DNA from: Pseudomonas putida
Lineage (GTDB): Bacteria > Pseudomonadota > Gammaproteobacteria > Pseudomonadales > Pseudomonadaceae
Assembly: GCF_002906855.1 (NCBI RefSeq)
Contig: NZ_MINI01000028.1
Span: 62,001-126,000 of the forward strand
Direction: 5' to 3'
DNA: 64,000 bases
Both the position numbers and the translations under genes were made by a program. The notes beneath the pieces were generated by a model. That model was not told the DNA's origin and ran no database searches. It worked only from the letters and a program-made list of their open reading frames with translations. Positions 28,733-37,634 of the stretch are shown here, piece after piece; within the stretch, counting starts at the first letter, position 1; every line of letters begins with the position of its first letter.

Positions 28733-29881
28733 ATGTCTGCCATGCGTTCCGAAAGTCGTCTGCAGCGGCTGTTGCCAGCGCCCCTGAATATCCCCCCCAA
28801 ACAATGGTTGCGTGCTGGTATCGGCGCGTTGCTTGGCTTGTTCCTCGCCGGCTGGCTGACCAGCCTGGCCTATGGCCCGGGCATTGCCCTGCACCTGCTC
28901 GGCCCGCTGGCGGCCTCGGCGGTGCTGGTGTTCGCCGTGCATTCCGGGCCCTTGGCGCAGCCGTGGCCGGTGCTTGGCAGTTATGCCCTGGCCGGTGCGG
29001 TTGGCCTGGCCATGCGCCAGGGCTTTGGCCCTGAACTGTGGGTGGCGGCCGTTGCCCTGGGGGTTTCGATTCTGCTGATGTGCCTGCTGCGTTGCCTGCA
29101 CCCACCCGGTGGCGGTGTGGCGGTGAGCGCGGTACTGGCCGACCCGGGGCTGACGGCCATGGGCGATCATCTTCTCGAACCGGTGCTGCTCAACGCGCTG
29201 ATCCTGGTGGTCGTGGCCGTGATCTACAACCGCCTCACTGGCGTGCAATATCCGAAAGGTGTGGCACCGCGCAAGGACTTGCACCACACCCACGACCCGC
29301 TGCCCAGCGAGCGCGTGGGCGTCAGTGGCGCTGACCTGGATCAGGCCCTGGAAGAGTTGGGCGAATTTGTCGACGTCACCCGCGATGAGCTGGAGCGCAT
29401 CATCCTCGCCACCGAGCAGCACGCGCTGCAGCGCAGCCTCGGTGGCATCACTGCCGGGGCGGTGATGTCCCGCGACGTGCAGTTTGCCTCACCGCAAACC
29501 ACCCTTGAGCAGGCCTGGAAAATGCTCGCCGCCCACCAACTGAGAACCTTGCCGGTGCTGCAGCAGGGCAAGCTGGTGGGTATTGTCAGCCTCAGTGACC
29601 TGGTCGGCCCGGCCATGCAGCGCGGCCAGTTCAGCTGGCGTAACCTGTTCGGCCGCAAGGTGGTGCGCATGGAGCAGGTGATGAGCCGGCGGGTGGTCAG
29701 CGTCAGCAGCCAGCACCCGCTGGAGCGTCTGCTGCCGCTGCTGTGCGAGCAGGGCCTGCACTGCCTGCCGGTGCTCGACGGCGAGCAATTGGTTGGCGTG
29801 GTCACCCAGACCGACTTGATCGCCGGCCTCAAGCGCCAGTTGCTCAGCGCTGCCTCAGATAACCGGGTCCCAGCGTTGTGA
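28733..29881 (+). CDS. HPP-family membrane protein with two CBS domains
   Basis: A 382-residue inner-membrane protein. Residues 25-170 form the HPP domain: four membrane helices and the signature CLHPPGGGVAVSAVL with His-Pro-Pro (residue about 122). Two CBS domains follow (residues 240-300 and 315-370, VMSRDVQFASPQTTLEQAW and VMSRRVVSVSSQHPLE), which usually bind adenine nucleotides. HPP proteins have been linked to nitrite transport in plastids; the bacterial substrate is unknown. ATG 28733 or 28742 could be the start. It ends inside the 3' end of the convergent LysR gene (27-base overlap). Confidence 0.86.
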   Translation: MSAMRSESRLQRLLPAPLNIPPKQWLRAGIGALLGLFLAGWLTSLAYGPGIALHLLGPLAASAVLVFAVHSGPLAQPWPVLGSYALAGAVGLAMRQGFGPELWVAAVALGVSILLMCLLRCLHPPGGGVAVSAVLADPGLTAMGDHLLEPVLLNALILVVVAVIYNRLTGVQYPKGVAPRKDLHHTHDPLPSERVGVSGADLDQALEELGEFVDVTRDELERIILATEQHALQRSLGGITAGAVMSRDVQFASPQTTLEQAWKMLAAHQLRTLPVLQQGKLVGIVSLSDLVGPAMQRGQFSWRNLFGRKVVRMEQVMSRRVVSVSSQHPLERLLPLLCEQGLHCLPVLDGEQLVGVVTQTDLIAGLKRQLLSAASDNRVPAL

Positions 29882-30721
29882 CCAATCGCTGGCGCCGGCT
29901 GCCACCAGTTGGCGCAGCACCGCGAAGGCCTGCTGCAAGGCCTCGCTGTCGCGCTTGCGCGGGTAGACCAGGTAGGTCGGGTAAGTGAATTCCGGCGCCT
30001 GTGGCACGCGCTCGAACACGCCGGTCTCCAGGTAGGCCTGTACCACACGGGTACGGAAATAACCGCTGCCACCCTGGTCGAGAATGAACTGCAGGGCCAA
30101 CGGCCCGAGGTTGAAGCTCAGCGCCGGGCGTGCGCAGTCGGGCAGGGCGGCGTCATGCTGGCGGCGGAAGGCTTCGCCCCAGTCGATGTAGATGTACGGC
30201 TCGGGTTGGTCGACCCGGCGCACGCGGATCAACTTTTCTTCCATCAACTGCTCCACCTGCAGCCCTGGGCCGTAGGTTGGCTGGTACACCAGTGCGGCGT
30301 CGAGCAGGCCCATCTCCACCTTGCGCAGCAACGACTCGCCATCGCTTACCTCGCTGCGGATGGCATGGCTAGGCAGCTCGCGGTGCAGGGCGCCGACCCA
30401 GTCGAGCAACATCGGGTTGCCCAGGCTCACTTCCGCGCCCACATGCAGCACTTGTTGGCAGCCTTCGGGCAGTGGCAGGTCGCGGCGTGCCGCTTCCCAG
30501 GTCTGCACCAGCTGGTTGGCGTAGCTGACGAAGGCTTCGCCGTCACTGGTCAGGCTGGCACCGTTGCGGCTGCGCACGAACAGTTGGCAGCCCAGTTGCT
30601 GCTCCAGGCGTTGCACGCGGGCGGTGATGGCGGTCTGCGACACGAACAGGCGTTCGGCGGCGGCGACCAGGCTGCCGCAACGCACGATTTCCAGGAAGGT
30701 TCGGGCCTGATCGATGTCCAT
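29855..30721 (-). CDS. LysR-family transcriptional regulator
   Basis: A 288-residue regulator. The N-terminal winged helix (1-60) holds MDIDQARTFLEIVRCGSLVAAAERLFVSQTAITARVQRLE, followed by a LysR substrate-binding domain with LHVGAEVSLGNPMLL. It is divergent from prpE, with 180 bases between the starts, so it could control prpE, but no link is proven. Its 3' end overlaps the HPP-CBS gene by 27 bases. The ligand is not predictable. Confidence 0.9.
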   Translation of the reverse strand: MDIDQARTFLEIVRCGSLVAAAERLFVSQTAITARVQRLEQQLGCQLFVRSRNGASLTSDGEAFVSYANQLVQTWEAARRDLPLPEGCQQVLHVGAEVSLGNPMLLDWVGALHRELPSHAIRSEVSDGESLLRKVEMGLLDAALVYQPTYGPGLQVEQLMEEKLIRVRRVDQPEPYIYIDWGEAFRRQHDAALPDCARPALSFNLGPLALQFILDQGGSGYFRTRVVQAYLETGVFERVPQAPEFTYPTYLVYPRKRDSEALQQAFAVLRQLVAAGASDWSQRWDPVI

Positions 30722-31604
30722 GAGCTGCTCTGTGGCGGGAAGGGCGGCCTATTCTAGAGGCTTTGCACCGTTGTGGGGCATTTTTGCCTTGTCTGCAAAT
30801 TTGCAGGTCCGTTGTGACTTTAGTCCCATGGCGGCCCCGGTGTGGCGGGCCATACTCACTATTCGCCCTTCAATAACAACAAGTACCGGGTTTTCATCAA
30901 CATGACCTACCAGCACAGCTACGCCCAATCCATTGCCGACCCTGCTGCCTTCTGGGCCGAACAGGCCCAATCCCTGGCCTGGCACCGCAAGCCCTCGCTG
31001 ACCCTGCAGGACAACCCCGACGGCACCCATCGCTGGTTCGCCGACGGCCGCCTGAACAGCTGTTACCTGGCCCTCGATCGGCAGATCGAACTGGGCCGGG
31101 GCGAGCAGCTGGCGCTGATCTACGACTCCCCCGTGACCGGTGTGCAGCAGGCCTTCACCTACCATCAGCTGCGCGACGAAGTGGCACGCCTGGCCGGCCT
31201 GCTGCGGCAACTGGGCGTGGGCAAGGGCGACGGGGTGATCATCTATATGCCGATGGTGCCCCAGGCGGCCATGGCCATGCTCGCCTGCGCGCGGATCGGT
31301 GCGGTGCATTCGGTGGTGTTCGGTGGCTTTGCCGCCAACGAGCTGGCACTGCGCATCGATGATGCCCGGCCGAGGCTGTTGCTCACCGCGTCCTGTGGCC
31401 TGGAGTTCGATCGGGTGATCGAGTACAAGCCGCTGGTTGATCGCGCCCTGCAGGTGGCCCGCCATCAACCCCGCAATGTGCTGGTGCTGCAACGGCCCCA
31501 GGCCCGCGCCCAGTTGCAGGCAGGCCGTGACTTGGACTGGCAGCAAGCCTTGGCCAGTGCCGAGCCGGTGGCCCCCGTCGAGCTGGATGCTGGCGATCCG
31601 CTGT

Positions 31605-31611
31605 ACATCAT
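31605..31611. repeat. Left copy of the insertion core ACATCAT
   Basis: The 7-base sequence occurs at the left junction and again at 52,469-52,475. Outside it, prpE sequence continues on each side. It is either the recombination core or the target overlap. Confidence 0.8.
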
Positions 31612-31640
31612 TTATGGATACCTGCTAACAGTTAGAAGTG
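31612..31640 (+). repeat. Left terminal inverted repeat of the element
   Basis: Reading inward it shows TATGG (31,613), TACC (31,619), CAGTTAG (31,629) and AAGTG (31,636). The right end in reverse complement shows the same blocks in the same order with nearly the same spacing. An extra CTAACAG follows at 31,675-31,681. Confidence 0.7.
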
Positions 31641-32000
31641 ATAGAGGCCCCGTAAATCCTGGGTCGTAGGCTTCCTAACAGTTTTTCAAGGTAGGTAACG
31701 ATCCTGATGAACGGATGCACCCGTTAGCTCCAAGTCCCCCACCAGGCTCCCCCCATCCTAAGGTCACGGTCTGACTGCCAGCGCGACATCCAGACATCGA
31801 GCCCAGTCATGCACCTTCAGTGCAAAAGCTAACTCTGGAAGAAAAAGCCCATTGAGCGCTCCGCAGCTTTTAGTGTTATGGGCCAGCTTTTTATTTTACT
31901 GTTCGTGCCTAGGAACTTAATCTCGCACAAAACTAAGATGAATTAGTGTGCGTATAATGTTGGGGTGGTCAATTTCAAATTAATAAATAGAGATGGTGTT
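31641..32000. other. Left end of the element, non-coding
   Basis: No gene is seen. It holds an extra copy of the end motif (CTTCCTAACAG, 31,671-31,681). It also holds a stem GCCCAT (31,847-31,852) / ATGGGC (31,878-31,883) followed by CTTTTTATTTTA, which may stop read-through from prpE into the element. Confidence 0.5.
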
Positions 32001-32225
32001 ATGGCTTTGTATTCATTTAGGGCGGAGTGTATAAGTGATGTGTGCAGTTACTTAGGGCTGGTAGGAGGGAGCTTTAGAATTGAGGAGTGCAGTACTAAGC
32101 AGGATCCTATATTTCCGGATGTCGACGTGCGCCTCTGCGTCGAAGTAGGGTTGGCGGAACTACGACGTCTAGCTCGTAGAGTTGAGGATGGGCACGTAAT
32201 TGTGGAGTCTTTGGTGGCTGGATAG
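32001..32225 (+). CDS. Small hypothetical protein
   Basis: A 74-residue protein not recognised: MALYSFRAECISDVCSYLGL ... DVDVRLCVEVGLAELRRLAR. It looks soluble, with a mixed alpha/beta pattern and three cysteines. ATG 32001 follows GAGATGGTGTT; an in-frame GTG at 31965 is an alternative. The AT content is higher than in the core genome. It is the first gene of the element's left cargo. Confidence 0.55.
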   Translation: MALYSFRAECISDVCSYLGLVGGSFRIEECSTKQDPIFPDVDVRLCVEVGLAELRRLARRVEDGHVIVESLVAG

Positions 32226-32295
32226 ATGAGGTATATACAGCTTTCCCTGTCCTTCTTGCGGGCTACAGCTGGAGGTTGCGGGCTATTTAAGTGGC

Positions 32296-32559
32296 GTGGT
32301 AGAGCGCTGGCGATTAAAAGGGCAGAGCTATGCTATAGGGGATTTCTTGAGGAGCGCCAAAGTAGTCACTCGGGATAGATATATTATCAATAAGGGGTGG
32401 GCAGAACGCTTGTACAATTTTCAGACGGTTGCCAATCTCAAGGGGGAGCCACGTACGCAGAGTCTGCTTACTTGCGACGGGCTCGCAGCCGCAGTAATCG
32501 GAGTCAATATTGGGCTCAATGCTAGAGATGATTTATTTGGCGAAGCTCCGAAGGGCTAG
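32296..32559 (+). CDS. Short hypothetical ORF, doubtful
   Basis: An 87-codon frame with GTG start and no good ribosome site. The middle (RDRYIINKGWAERLYNFQTV) looks protein-like, so it may be a fragment of a larger lost gene. I do not recognise it. Confidence 0.35.
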   Translation: MVERWRLKGQSYAIGDFLRSAKVVTRDRYIINKGWAERLYNFQTVANLKGEPRTQSLLTCDGLAAAVIGVNIGLNARDDLFGEAPKG

Positions 32560-32646
32560 GAGGTGTCCACGCCTGCTGGGTCAACTGCCGTTGTCCACCC
32601 CTCTAGCCTAATAACCGTTCGGCACTAGATGTAGGCGCGAGCTGGA

Positions 32647-32955
32647 TTAGGGTGTGACCCGACCAGAAATGCGCCAGGTTGTAAAACTCTGCACCTCCTT
32701 CTCAACGCGCTGAAGGATGCTTTTGGAATCGCTCAACTCTTCCAGCGACAGCGCGGTAAGGACAAGCACGCTGCTCAGCTCGACACCCAGGTGATCGCAT
32801 ATCCCTCGCAGTACCGCCAGCGATGGGCTCCTCTTTCCGAACTCGATGTCACTGAGATATTGGGGTGAAACCACTCCGTCAAAATGCGCCTGTGTCCAGC
32901 CTCGCTGAAGCCGCATTTCCCTCAAGACCGCGCCCAGCGCCGCTTCGAACCCCAT
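32647..32955 (-). CDS. Xre-family helix-turn-helix regulator
   Basis: A 102-residue protein with an N-terminal HTH_3 (Cro/C1) domain: LGAVLREMRLQRGWTQAHFDGVVSPQYLSDIEFGKRSPSLAVL, residues 8-62, followed by a short helical tail that may dimerise. It is divergent from the 33,119 gene cluster with 160 bases between, so it is the likely local regulator of that cluster. It could be an antitoxin-like or phage-like repressor, but no toxin partner is recognisable next to it. Confidence 0.82.
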   Translation of the reverse strand: MGFEAALGAVLREMRLQRGWTQAHFDGVVSPQYLSDIEFGKRSPSLAVLRGICDHLGVELSSVLVLTALSLEELSDSKSILQRVEKEVQSFTTWRISGRVTP

Positions 32956-33118
32956 GCTGATGCCTGCTGTAGAAAACAGCTGGCATTAGACGAAGCATGG
33001 CGTTAGATTGGAATCAACGATAGGCGATGCTAAGATATATCTTAAGATAGCTACGTGAGGTAGGGCCTTTGTTTGCTGCCGCTCAGCCACCTCGTACCCG
33101 TAAATTTGGAGCGTAAAT

Positions 33119-33514
33119 ATGAATGACGCCGCAGAACGCGATTTGATTATTAAATACCCGCTTCTGTTCGGTAGCGAGGGGCGTCGTCGTGATGCAGCGG
33201 TGTGGGGCATCGGATGCGATGACGGATGGGCAGAGATTTTGAGCGCGCTGTGCTCTGAGATTCAATCATATATTGATGAACAAAATATCGAGCAGGTTCG
33301 GTTTTCTTACGTGAAAGAAAAATTCGGAGAGTTGAGGGTTTCCTGTATTTGTGCGGATGAATATGTCTCTTCGTTAGTAAGCAGGGCTTTGCAAGTATCA
33401 ATTAAGACATGCGAGTGGTGTGGTCAGCCAGGTTCTAGAAAAAGGTTGCAGTCCGACTGGGTTAAGACCTTATGTGAGCCTTGCGAAGCTCAGGCTCTAA
33501 AGCGGATTTCTTAA
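33119..33514 (+). CDS. Hypothetical protein with C-terminal cysteine pairs
   Basis: A 131-residue soluble protein. The N-terminal part (LIIKYPLLFGSEGRRRDAAVWGIGCDDGWAEILSALCSEI) is of a type often seen in islands and prophages but without known function. The middle has QVRFSYVKEKFGELRVSC, and the end has CEWCGQPGSRKRL ... CEPCEAQ, two C-x2-C pairs that should bind zinc. A GGAG ribosome site precedes ATG 33119. It is the first of three closely spaced genes. It is AT-rich compared with the core. Confidence 0.68.
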   Translation: MNDAAERDLIIKYPLLFGSEGRRRDAAVWGIGCDDGWAEILSALCSEIQSYIDEQNIEQVRFSYVKEKFGELRVSCICADEYVSSLVSRALQVSIKTCEWCGQPGSRKRLQSDWVKTLCEPCEAQALKRIS

Positions 33515-33533
33515 TGGATCTATAGGTGGAGCA

Positions 33534-33998
33534 ATGTTTGAAACGCATACAGGAGCCCTCTCGGTTTCTTCTGAACTACCGGATGAGAAATTGCTCGAAA
33601 TTGATTACGTCTCCCAACGACTTCAGGCAGCTTGGTTTTATATTACACAGCACTACATGAGATCCGGGAGTAGTGATGTGTCAAAAGGTGAAGTTCTGAT
33701 TGATGATGTGGGTAAGTTGAAGCGGTTTTTGTCTAAAAAATTTACCGGCTCATACACCTACAAAATTGTATTGGTCATTCCTCCGGTTATGAATGGGACT
33801 GATGACTGGTCGATGGCTCCCTTAATCGAAATGAATGAAGTGACCTCTGGCTCATTGGCTGAAAAGCGGCATTATATTTACACAGTTGATAACAGTGAGA
33901 GGGTCTATTATTCGGCGCAACCGGATGGGGATTGGGAGCGAGGCCCCCAAAAATTGATTTATAAGCGAAGTGCGCGGTGCGAGGTGGCAACATGCTGA
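33534..33998 (+). CDS. Hypothetical protein
   Basis: A 154-residue soluble protein not recognised. It has SQRLQAAWFYITQHYMRSG and a beta-rich end (KRHYIYTVDNSERVYYSAQPDGDWERGPQ). An AGGTGGAGCA ribosome site precedes ATG 33534. It starts 20 bases after the preceding gene, and its stop overlaps the start of the next gene (33,992-33,998), so the three are one operon. Size and composition would fit an immunity-type protein, but there is no direct evidence. Confidence 0.62.
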   Translation: MFETHTGALSVSSELPDEKLLEIDYVSQRLQAAWFYITQHYMRSGSSDVSKGEVLIDDVGKLKRFLSKKFTGSYTYKIVLVIPPVMNGTDDWSMAPLIEMNEVTSGSLAEKRHYIYTVDNSERVYYSAQPDGDWERGPQKLIYKRSARCEVATC

Positions 33999-34510
33999 AT
34001 TTGCTTGTCTCTACTAAGATGGTCATGGCTAGCTCATCAAACTCTGTTGCGCTCGCACAACAGCTTTTTTCATTTTACGAGGCTGGAAAAAGCTTTCCAA
34101 TTCACGAGCTGAAGTCTCTTATTTCCTCTCCAAGGCTTTTCGATGTCTACCTGAAAGACTTTGTAGGTAGCGAGGCAATCTTGGCGGGAGACTCATTCCT
34201 CGATCTTCATACAAATCTCGCTGACTCACTTCAGAAAACATATGCAATCACGCTGAGCGATTGGGAAGTGGTGCGTGAGCTATATGTGGAGGTCGACTCA
34301 TTCCATTTCAGGGATGCAAGTGTAAGTAAAGTTCAAGTTTGGCCCTATGATCCTCGTGGTTTATCTCCCGAGCAGATGAGGCTTGCCGTTGCGGTGAGCT
34401 ACACCGACTCAGAGCTGCTGGAGGAACCACGGTTGTGCGGAGCACTGAGTAATTTGCTCTCAGAATATAGAGTTGAATTTTATTGGGAGCGAAGAACTTA
34501 TGACTCCTGA
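33992..34510 (+). CDS. Hypothetical protein
   Basis: A 172-residue protein not recognised. The predicted fold is mixed: helical N terminus (NSVALAQQLFSFYEAGKSFPIHELKSLI), then beta-rich LYVEVDSFHFRDASVSKVQVWPYDP, then DSELLEEPRLCGALSNLLSEY. ATG 33992 overlaps the previous stop and has GAGGTGG upstream; GTG 33977 is an alternative. It is the third gene of the unit. Confidence 0.6.
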   Translation: MLNLLVSTKMVMASSSNSVALAQQLFSFYEAGKSFPIHELKSLISSPRLFDVYLKDFVGSEAILAGDSFLDLHTNLADSLQKTYAITLSDWEVVRELYVEVDSFHFRDASVSKVQVWPYDPRGLSPEQMRLAVAVSYTDSELLEEPRLCGALSNLLSEYRVEFYWERRTYDS

Positions 34511-34646
34511 TTGATCATTTCTGCGGTGCAGTGGAGGACCTACTGATGGACTACAAAATCGATCCATGTCCTGGCGCCTAAGAATTCCCCAAAAATGCGC
34601 ATACCGCTTGCCGCGGAAGGGCCCAGATGGGGGCTCAGTTCTCAGG

Positions 34647-34796
34647 TCAGTGAAGCGTGCCGGAGGGGCGACCCATCGAGCGTTGGTAGTAGTCAGAAAT
34701 GGCTTGGAAAATCTCTTCAGCCTCATTCTTGTACCGCTGGATGACGAAGGCCGGCGCGCCAGCATCTGTGATGGAGGCTTGTGCTGGTAGCGAAGG
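34647..34796 (-). pseudogene. Possible remnant of a gene (C-terminal fragment)
   Basis: On the minus strand a frame without start codon reads DAGAPAFVIQRYKNEAEEIF and then QAISDYYQRSMGRPSGTLH, ending at a stop at 34,647-34,649. The helical composition looks like real protein, unlike the other frames here. The upstream part is missing. It sits in a 311-base gap between genes; the rest of the gap shows nothing. Confidence 0.35.
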
Positions 34797-34821
34797 TCAG
34801 ATGCGTTTGTAGGAGTCAGCA

Positions 34822-35148
34822 ATGAAAATAATTGGAAGAGTCGAAGTCGAGGCCGTTACAGACGTCGTGTGTGATATATGCCGTTGCTCCACGCGCACGA
34901 ATATTGGCGCGCATCAGTTTGGGACCTTACAAGCACATTGGGCCTGTGACACTGCCCATGATGGGGAGCGCGATGAACTACATCTATGTGAGCATTGCTT
35001 CTTCAAAACATTGGCTTATCTCAAGCAGGAGCGGCGAACTCAGCATCTTTTCAGCGAGGATGGCCAGGATCTCACCGATAATCTCGGTCTGGTCGCAGAT
35101 GATGTTTGTTTCGGTGACGTCGGGGTCGATAGTGGGCCTGTTCCGTGA
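34822..35148 (+). CDS. Small zinc-ribbon-like hypothetical protein
   Basis: A 108-residue protein. VVCDICRCSTR (residues 16-26) and LCEHCFFKTLAYLKQERR (about 53-70) supply two C-x2-C pairs, so a zinc site is likely. Between them is FGTLQAHWACDTAHDGERDE. Similar small proteins are common in Pseudomonas and Xanthomonas genomes without known function. An AGGAGTCAGCA ribosome site precedes ATG 34822. Confidence 0.68.
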   Translation: MKIIGRVEVEAVTDVVCDICRCSTRTNIGAHQFGTLQAHWACDTAHDGERDELHLCEHCFFKTLAYLKQERRTQHLFSEDGQDLTDNLGLVADDVCFGDVGVDSGPVP

Positions 35149-35552
35149 CGGCGGACGCCAGGAGGCGATACTTGGATCATTTCTTGGAGGTTGTCACGGG
35201 ACAGGCCCAGAGCTTCGTTGTCGCACGGTAATCCTGACGATGAGGATGATCGAGCCCGCTTGAAAATACGCAGACACCATCGCCCTTCAATGATGGAGTT
35301 TGGAAGATGACTCGGCTGGAGGCTTCCGAATGACCATGAGTACGGCGGAGTACATTTGTACTCTAATCGTCTGTGGGGCGCGAGATCTGGGATTTATACG
35401 CTTTTATAGACGATTATAGAGTGATTATAGATTCCAGCATTTCCTGCTCAGGGCTGCCGGAAACTCCGGCCTTCCCTGGGCAGCATCCGAATTTCGGGTG
35501 GGACGATCCGTCCGCCCGCAGGCCATCCTCAAGGCAAGCCAAGGTTTTAGCG
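35149..35552. other. Non-coding stretch in the left cargo
   Basis: I see no gene. AT-rich direct motifs (TTTATAGACGATTATAGAGTGATTATAG, 35,403-35,430) are present without clear meaning. It may contain worn gene remains. Confidence 0.4.
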
Positions 35553-36344
35553 TTATGCCAGTAATGGGGCGGGGGTTTTGTCGAAACGGTCGACCACCTC
35601 GTGTATCTGGGCGGCGAATTGCTCAAGGCCGAGGAGATCGGCCACACCTACGACTACGGGAATTACACCGTATAGGCAGTAGTAGAGTGAGGTGGCAACT
35701 TCGTCTGGGGTTCCTGCGCCAACCTTATAATCCCAATATTGTCGGCCCTCTTGGGGTTCTATGTAGTGATCCAGGGATGAGGCGGAAACGTGACCGGCGT
35801 TGTCAGACAGAACCTGATAAACGAAGTAAGAGGCCTCCAGAGGACCAAGCGCCGCTAACTCCTTCGGACTGATGAGACTGAGCGACTTTTCGAGCTGGCC
35901 TATCGCCGTCTGAAGGGCCTTACGTGCCTCTGGGTCCGTGCTTTGAGTATGAAGGGTTTGGTATCGATTGCGCCGGCTCTTCAAATGGTCATCCCTGAGC
36001 ATCTGTATGAACTTGCCTTTGTTGCCGTCCATTGCTGAAACAGCGAGGCTGACTTCAATCACTGATCGAGCCATAGCACGGCACTCGACAAACATGCCGC
36101 GCTCAGCCATCAGCAGTGCCCCCTGATAAAAGCCTGCTGCTCGCATAAGTAGCCGTACCAGAACAGCTTCCTCACTCATTGAGCTAGTGTGCACGGTATT
36201 CACCGCCTCTTGAGCAATCGCCATTATGAGGTGGTTTACGTCTCTGGCGAAACCGAAAAGCTCATCGTTTGCTTGCAAAATGGCAGGTACAGCGTCTTCA
36301 ACGTCAGTGCTGAGAAAGCCAGCTTTTGGGAGAGACCATTCCAT
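35553..36344 (-). CDS. DUF5677-like protein
   Basis: A 263-residue, largely alpha-helical protein. The segment RLLMRAAGFYQGALLMAERGMFVECRAMARSVIEVSL is typical of DUF5677 proteins, which have no assigned function and often occur in islands and near defence genes. A hydrophobic stretch near the end (CLYGVIPVVVGVADLLGL) could be buried or membrane-touching. It has an AGGTGA ribosome site. It is transcribed alone on the minus strand. Confidence 0.65.
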   Translation of the reverse strand: MEWSLPKAGFLSTDVEDAVPAILQANDELFGFARDVNHLIMAIAQEAVNTVHTSSMSEEAVLVRLLMRAAGFYQGALLMAERGMFVECRAMARSVIEVSLAVSAMDGNKGKFIQMLRDDHLKSRRNRYQTLHTQSTDPEARKALQTAIGQLEKSLSLISPKELAALGPLEASYFVYQVLSDNAGHVSASSLDHYIEPQEGRQYWDYKVGAGTPDEVATSLYYCLYGVIPVVVGVADLLGLEQFAAQIHEVVDRFDKTPAPLLA

Positions 36345-36641
36345 GAGTTCACCTGGCGATTGATGGCTATAGCTAATCCTACCTTGAAACCCACAGTTCG
36401 CTACATCTCTGCCAAATAAATTATAGGATTTGGGTGGCTGGAGTCACCATTAATGGCTGACCTATCTGTGAGGTCGACGTGTCATGGTTATAGGCTGAGT
36501 AATTGGTTGAACAATATATTATTTGATGTAAATGTAATTGACAGTAGCGATTGAGCAGGGCTGCTTTATTTGAATGTTCTTGACCGGTGCTTATTTGTAT
36601 GGATTAATTGGGTGAATTTTTAATTATTAGCTGAGGCGTAT

Positions 36642-37040
36642 ATGTGGGATTCTGACCAATTTGATCATTCGCTTATTCAAGTGAGTGTAGGTGAGCTTGA
36701 TGGAGTAGCAGAAGGTGATGCAGAAGGGCTTCTCGCTTGTGGGACGTCTTGCGTTACTGAGAATTACGAGCGCGAAGGGGAGATGGCGTTTTTCAAGTGT
36801 GAAATATTTGCGCGAGAAGGAGGGGCTGGATTCAGGGTGGAAAAAACAGTAGTTGTGACAGCTGGAGACTGGGATGGCCAGGTTATTTGGAGTCAAAAGG
36901 AGGAGTTTTTCCTGACTTCGAGCTTTGAACCAGCTATGCCTGGTTTGATCCTAGACGAGCTGAGTAGGCGTACCATTAACGAGTATGGGCGTCGTATCCA
37001 TGCTCATGAGAACGGTGTTGCTTATGAATCTCGTGCTTAA
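36642..37040 (+). CDS. Hypothetical protein
   Basis: A 132-residue acidic protein not recognised: MWDSDQFDHSLIQVSVGELD ... GREIHAHEN-like end. It looks soluble and mostly beta. A GAGGCG ribosome site precedes ATG 36642, and the upstream 220 bases are very AT-rich and probably hold its promoter. It is the last gene of the unknown cargo before the metal resistance block. Confidence 0.55.
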   Translation: MWDSDQFDHSLIQVSVGELDGVAEGDAEGLLACGTSCVTENYEREGEMAFFKCEIFAREGGAGFRVEKTVVVTAGDWDGQVIWSQKEEFFLTSSFEPAMPGLILDELSRRTINEYGRRIHAHENGVAYESRA

Positions 37041-37571
37041 TGTGGATTCGCTGAGCCTGGTCAGTAATATACTCAGATCTTGCTGATCCCGCATGAAGGT
37101 ACCTGGCAAACTATCAACCACAGCGAATTTGAAGACAGGTGGGCCGGGCGCTGCCGGTGTGCCTGCCGAACCTTCCAGAGAATGTGAGCCTCCAATTGGA
37201 GCTATTGCATGGCAGCAAATTCGATCCCAACGTAACGCCGCGCAAGAGCCCTCAGGCATGTCGCATTAATTTGCAGTGGCTTCATACCTATTTATGGTCA
37301 GAAGATGATTGATGCATACGTCTGGGGGGAACGCAGTCAGGTATGAATGACCGCTAACGACCCAAAGCTGACATTCGCCTACCAGCGTTCCAGTCAGTAG
37401 CACGCACGGCTAGCAGTGCTTTCAAGAGCGCTGACAGCAGGCCGAATGTGAACAGGCAGGGTGCGATTGTAGTGACGTTAAGGAAGCCCCACTAAGCCAC
37501 CAATTCCAGGTGGGTGAGCCAGGGGCAGACGATCCGATCAATCTTTGAATGCTCACGCGATACCTACTTAA
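37041..37571. other. Boundary stretch between unknown cargo and metal block
   Basis: No convincing gene. One 58-codon frame (37,093-37,269) has no ribosome site or recognisable sequence. Around 37,347-37,378 lies GAATGACCGCTAACG...CATTC, an inverted-repeat-like piece. It is probably a junction of formerly separate modules. Confidence 0.4.
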
Positions 37572-37591
37572 ATCTCCCACCAGCGGGAGAT
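37572..37591 (-). terminator. Probable terminator of chrA
   Basis: ATCTCCC (37,572-37,578) and GGGAGAT (37,585-37,591) form a perfect stem. On the minus strand TTTAAGTAGG follows, so the T-run is weak. It lies 44 bases past the chrA stop. Confidence 0.45.
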
Positions 37592-37634
37592 GGGTCATGA
37601 AATGCCGGCCGATGATGTCGACGGGTATTTGGTT

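Larger units (their letters stand above)
30902..31669 (+). pseudogene. prpE: Propionyl-CoA synthetase PrpE, 5' fragment interrupted by mobile element
   Basis: PrpE activates propionate to propionyl-CoA for the methylcitrate cycle. This fragment carries the AMP-forming synthetase N-terminal region from MTYQHSYAQSIADPAAFWAE through YMPMVPQAAMAMLACARIGA and SVVFGGFAANELALRIDDA. It stops matching after ELDAGDPLYI at base 31,611, exactly where the A3 phosphate-binding loop (YTSGTTGKPKG) should begin. The frame then runs 19 codons into the element and ends at 31,669. The rest of the gene lies at 52,469-53,655. Joining the two gives a full-length protein of about 630 residues, so the gene was intact before insertion. 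The fragment lacks the loop and C-terminal domain and should be inactive. Confidence 0.95.

Noticed and set aside
34460..34822. 120-residue minus-strand frame
   Set aside because: Composition is not protein-like and it overlaps a better remnant frame and real genes on the other strand.
37093..37269. 58-codon plus-strand ORF
   Set aside because: No ribosome site, no familiar sequence, and it lies in a junction region.
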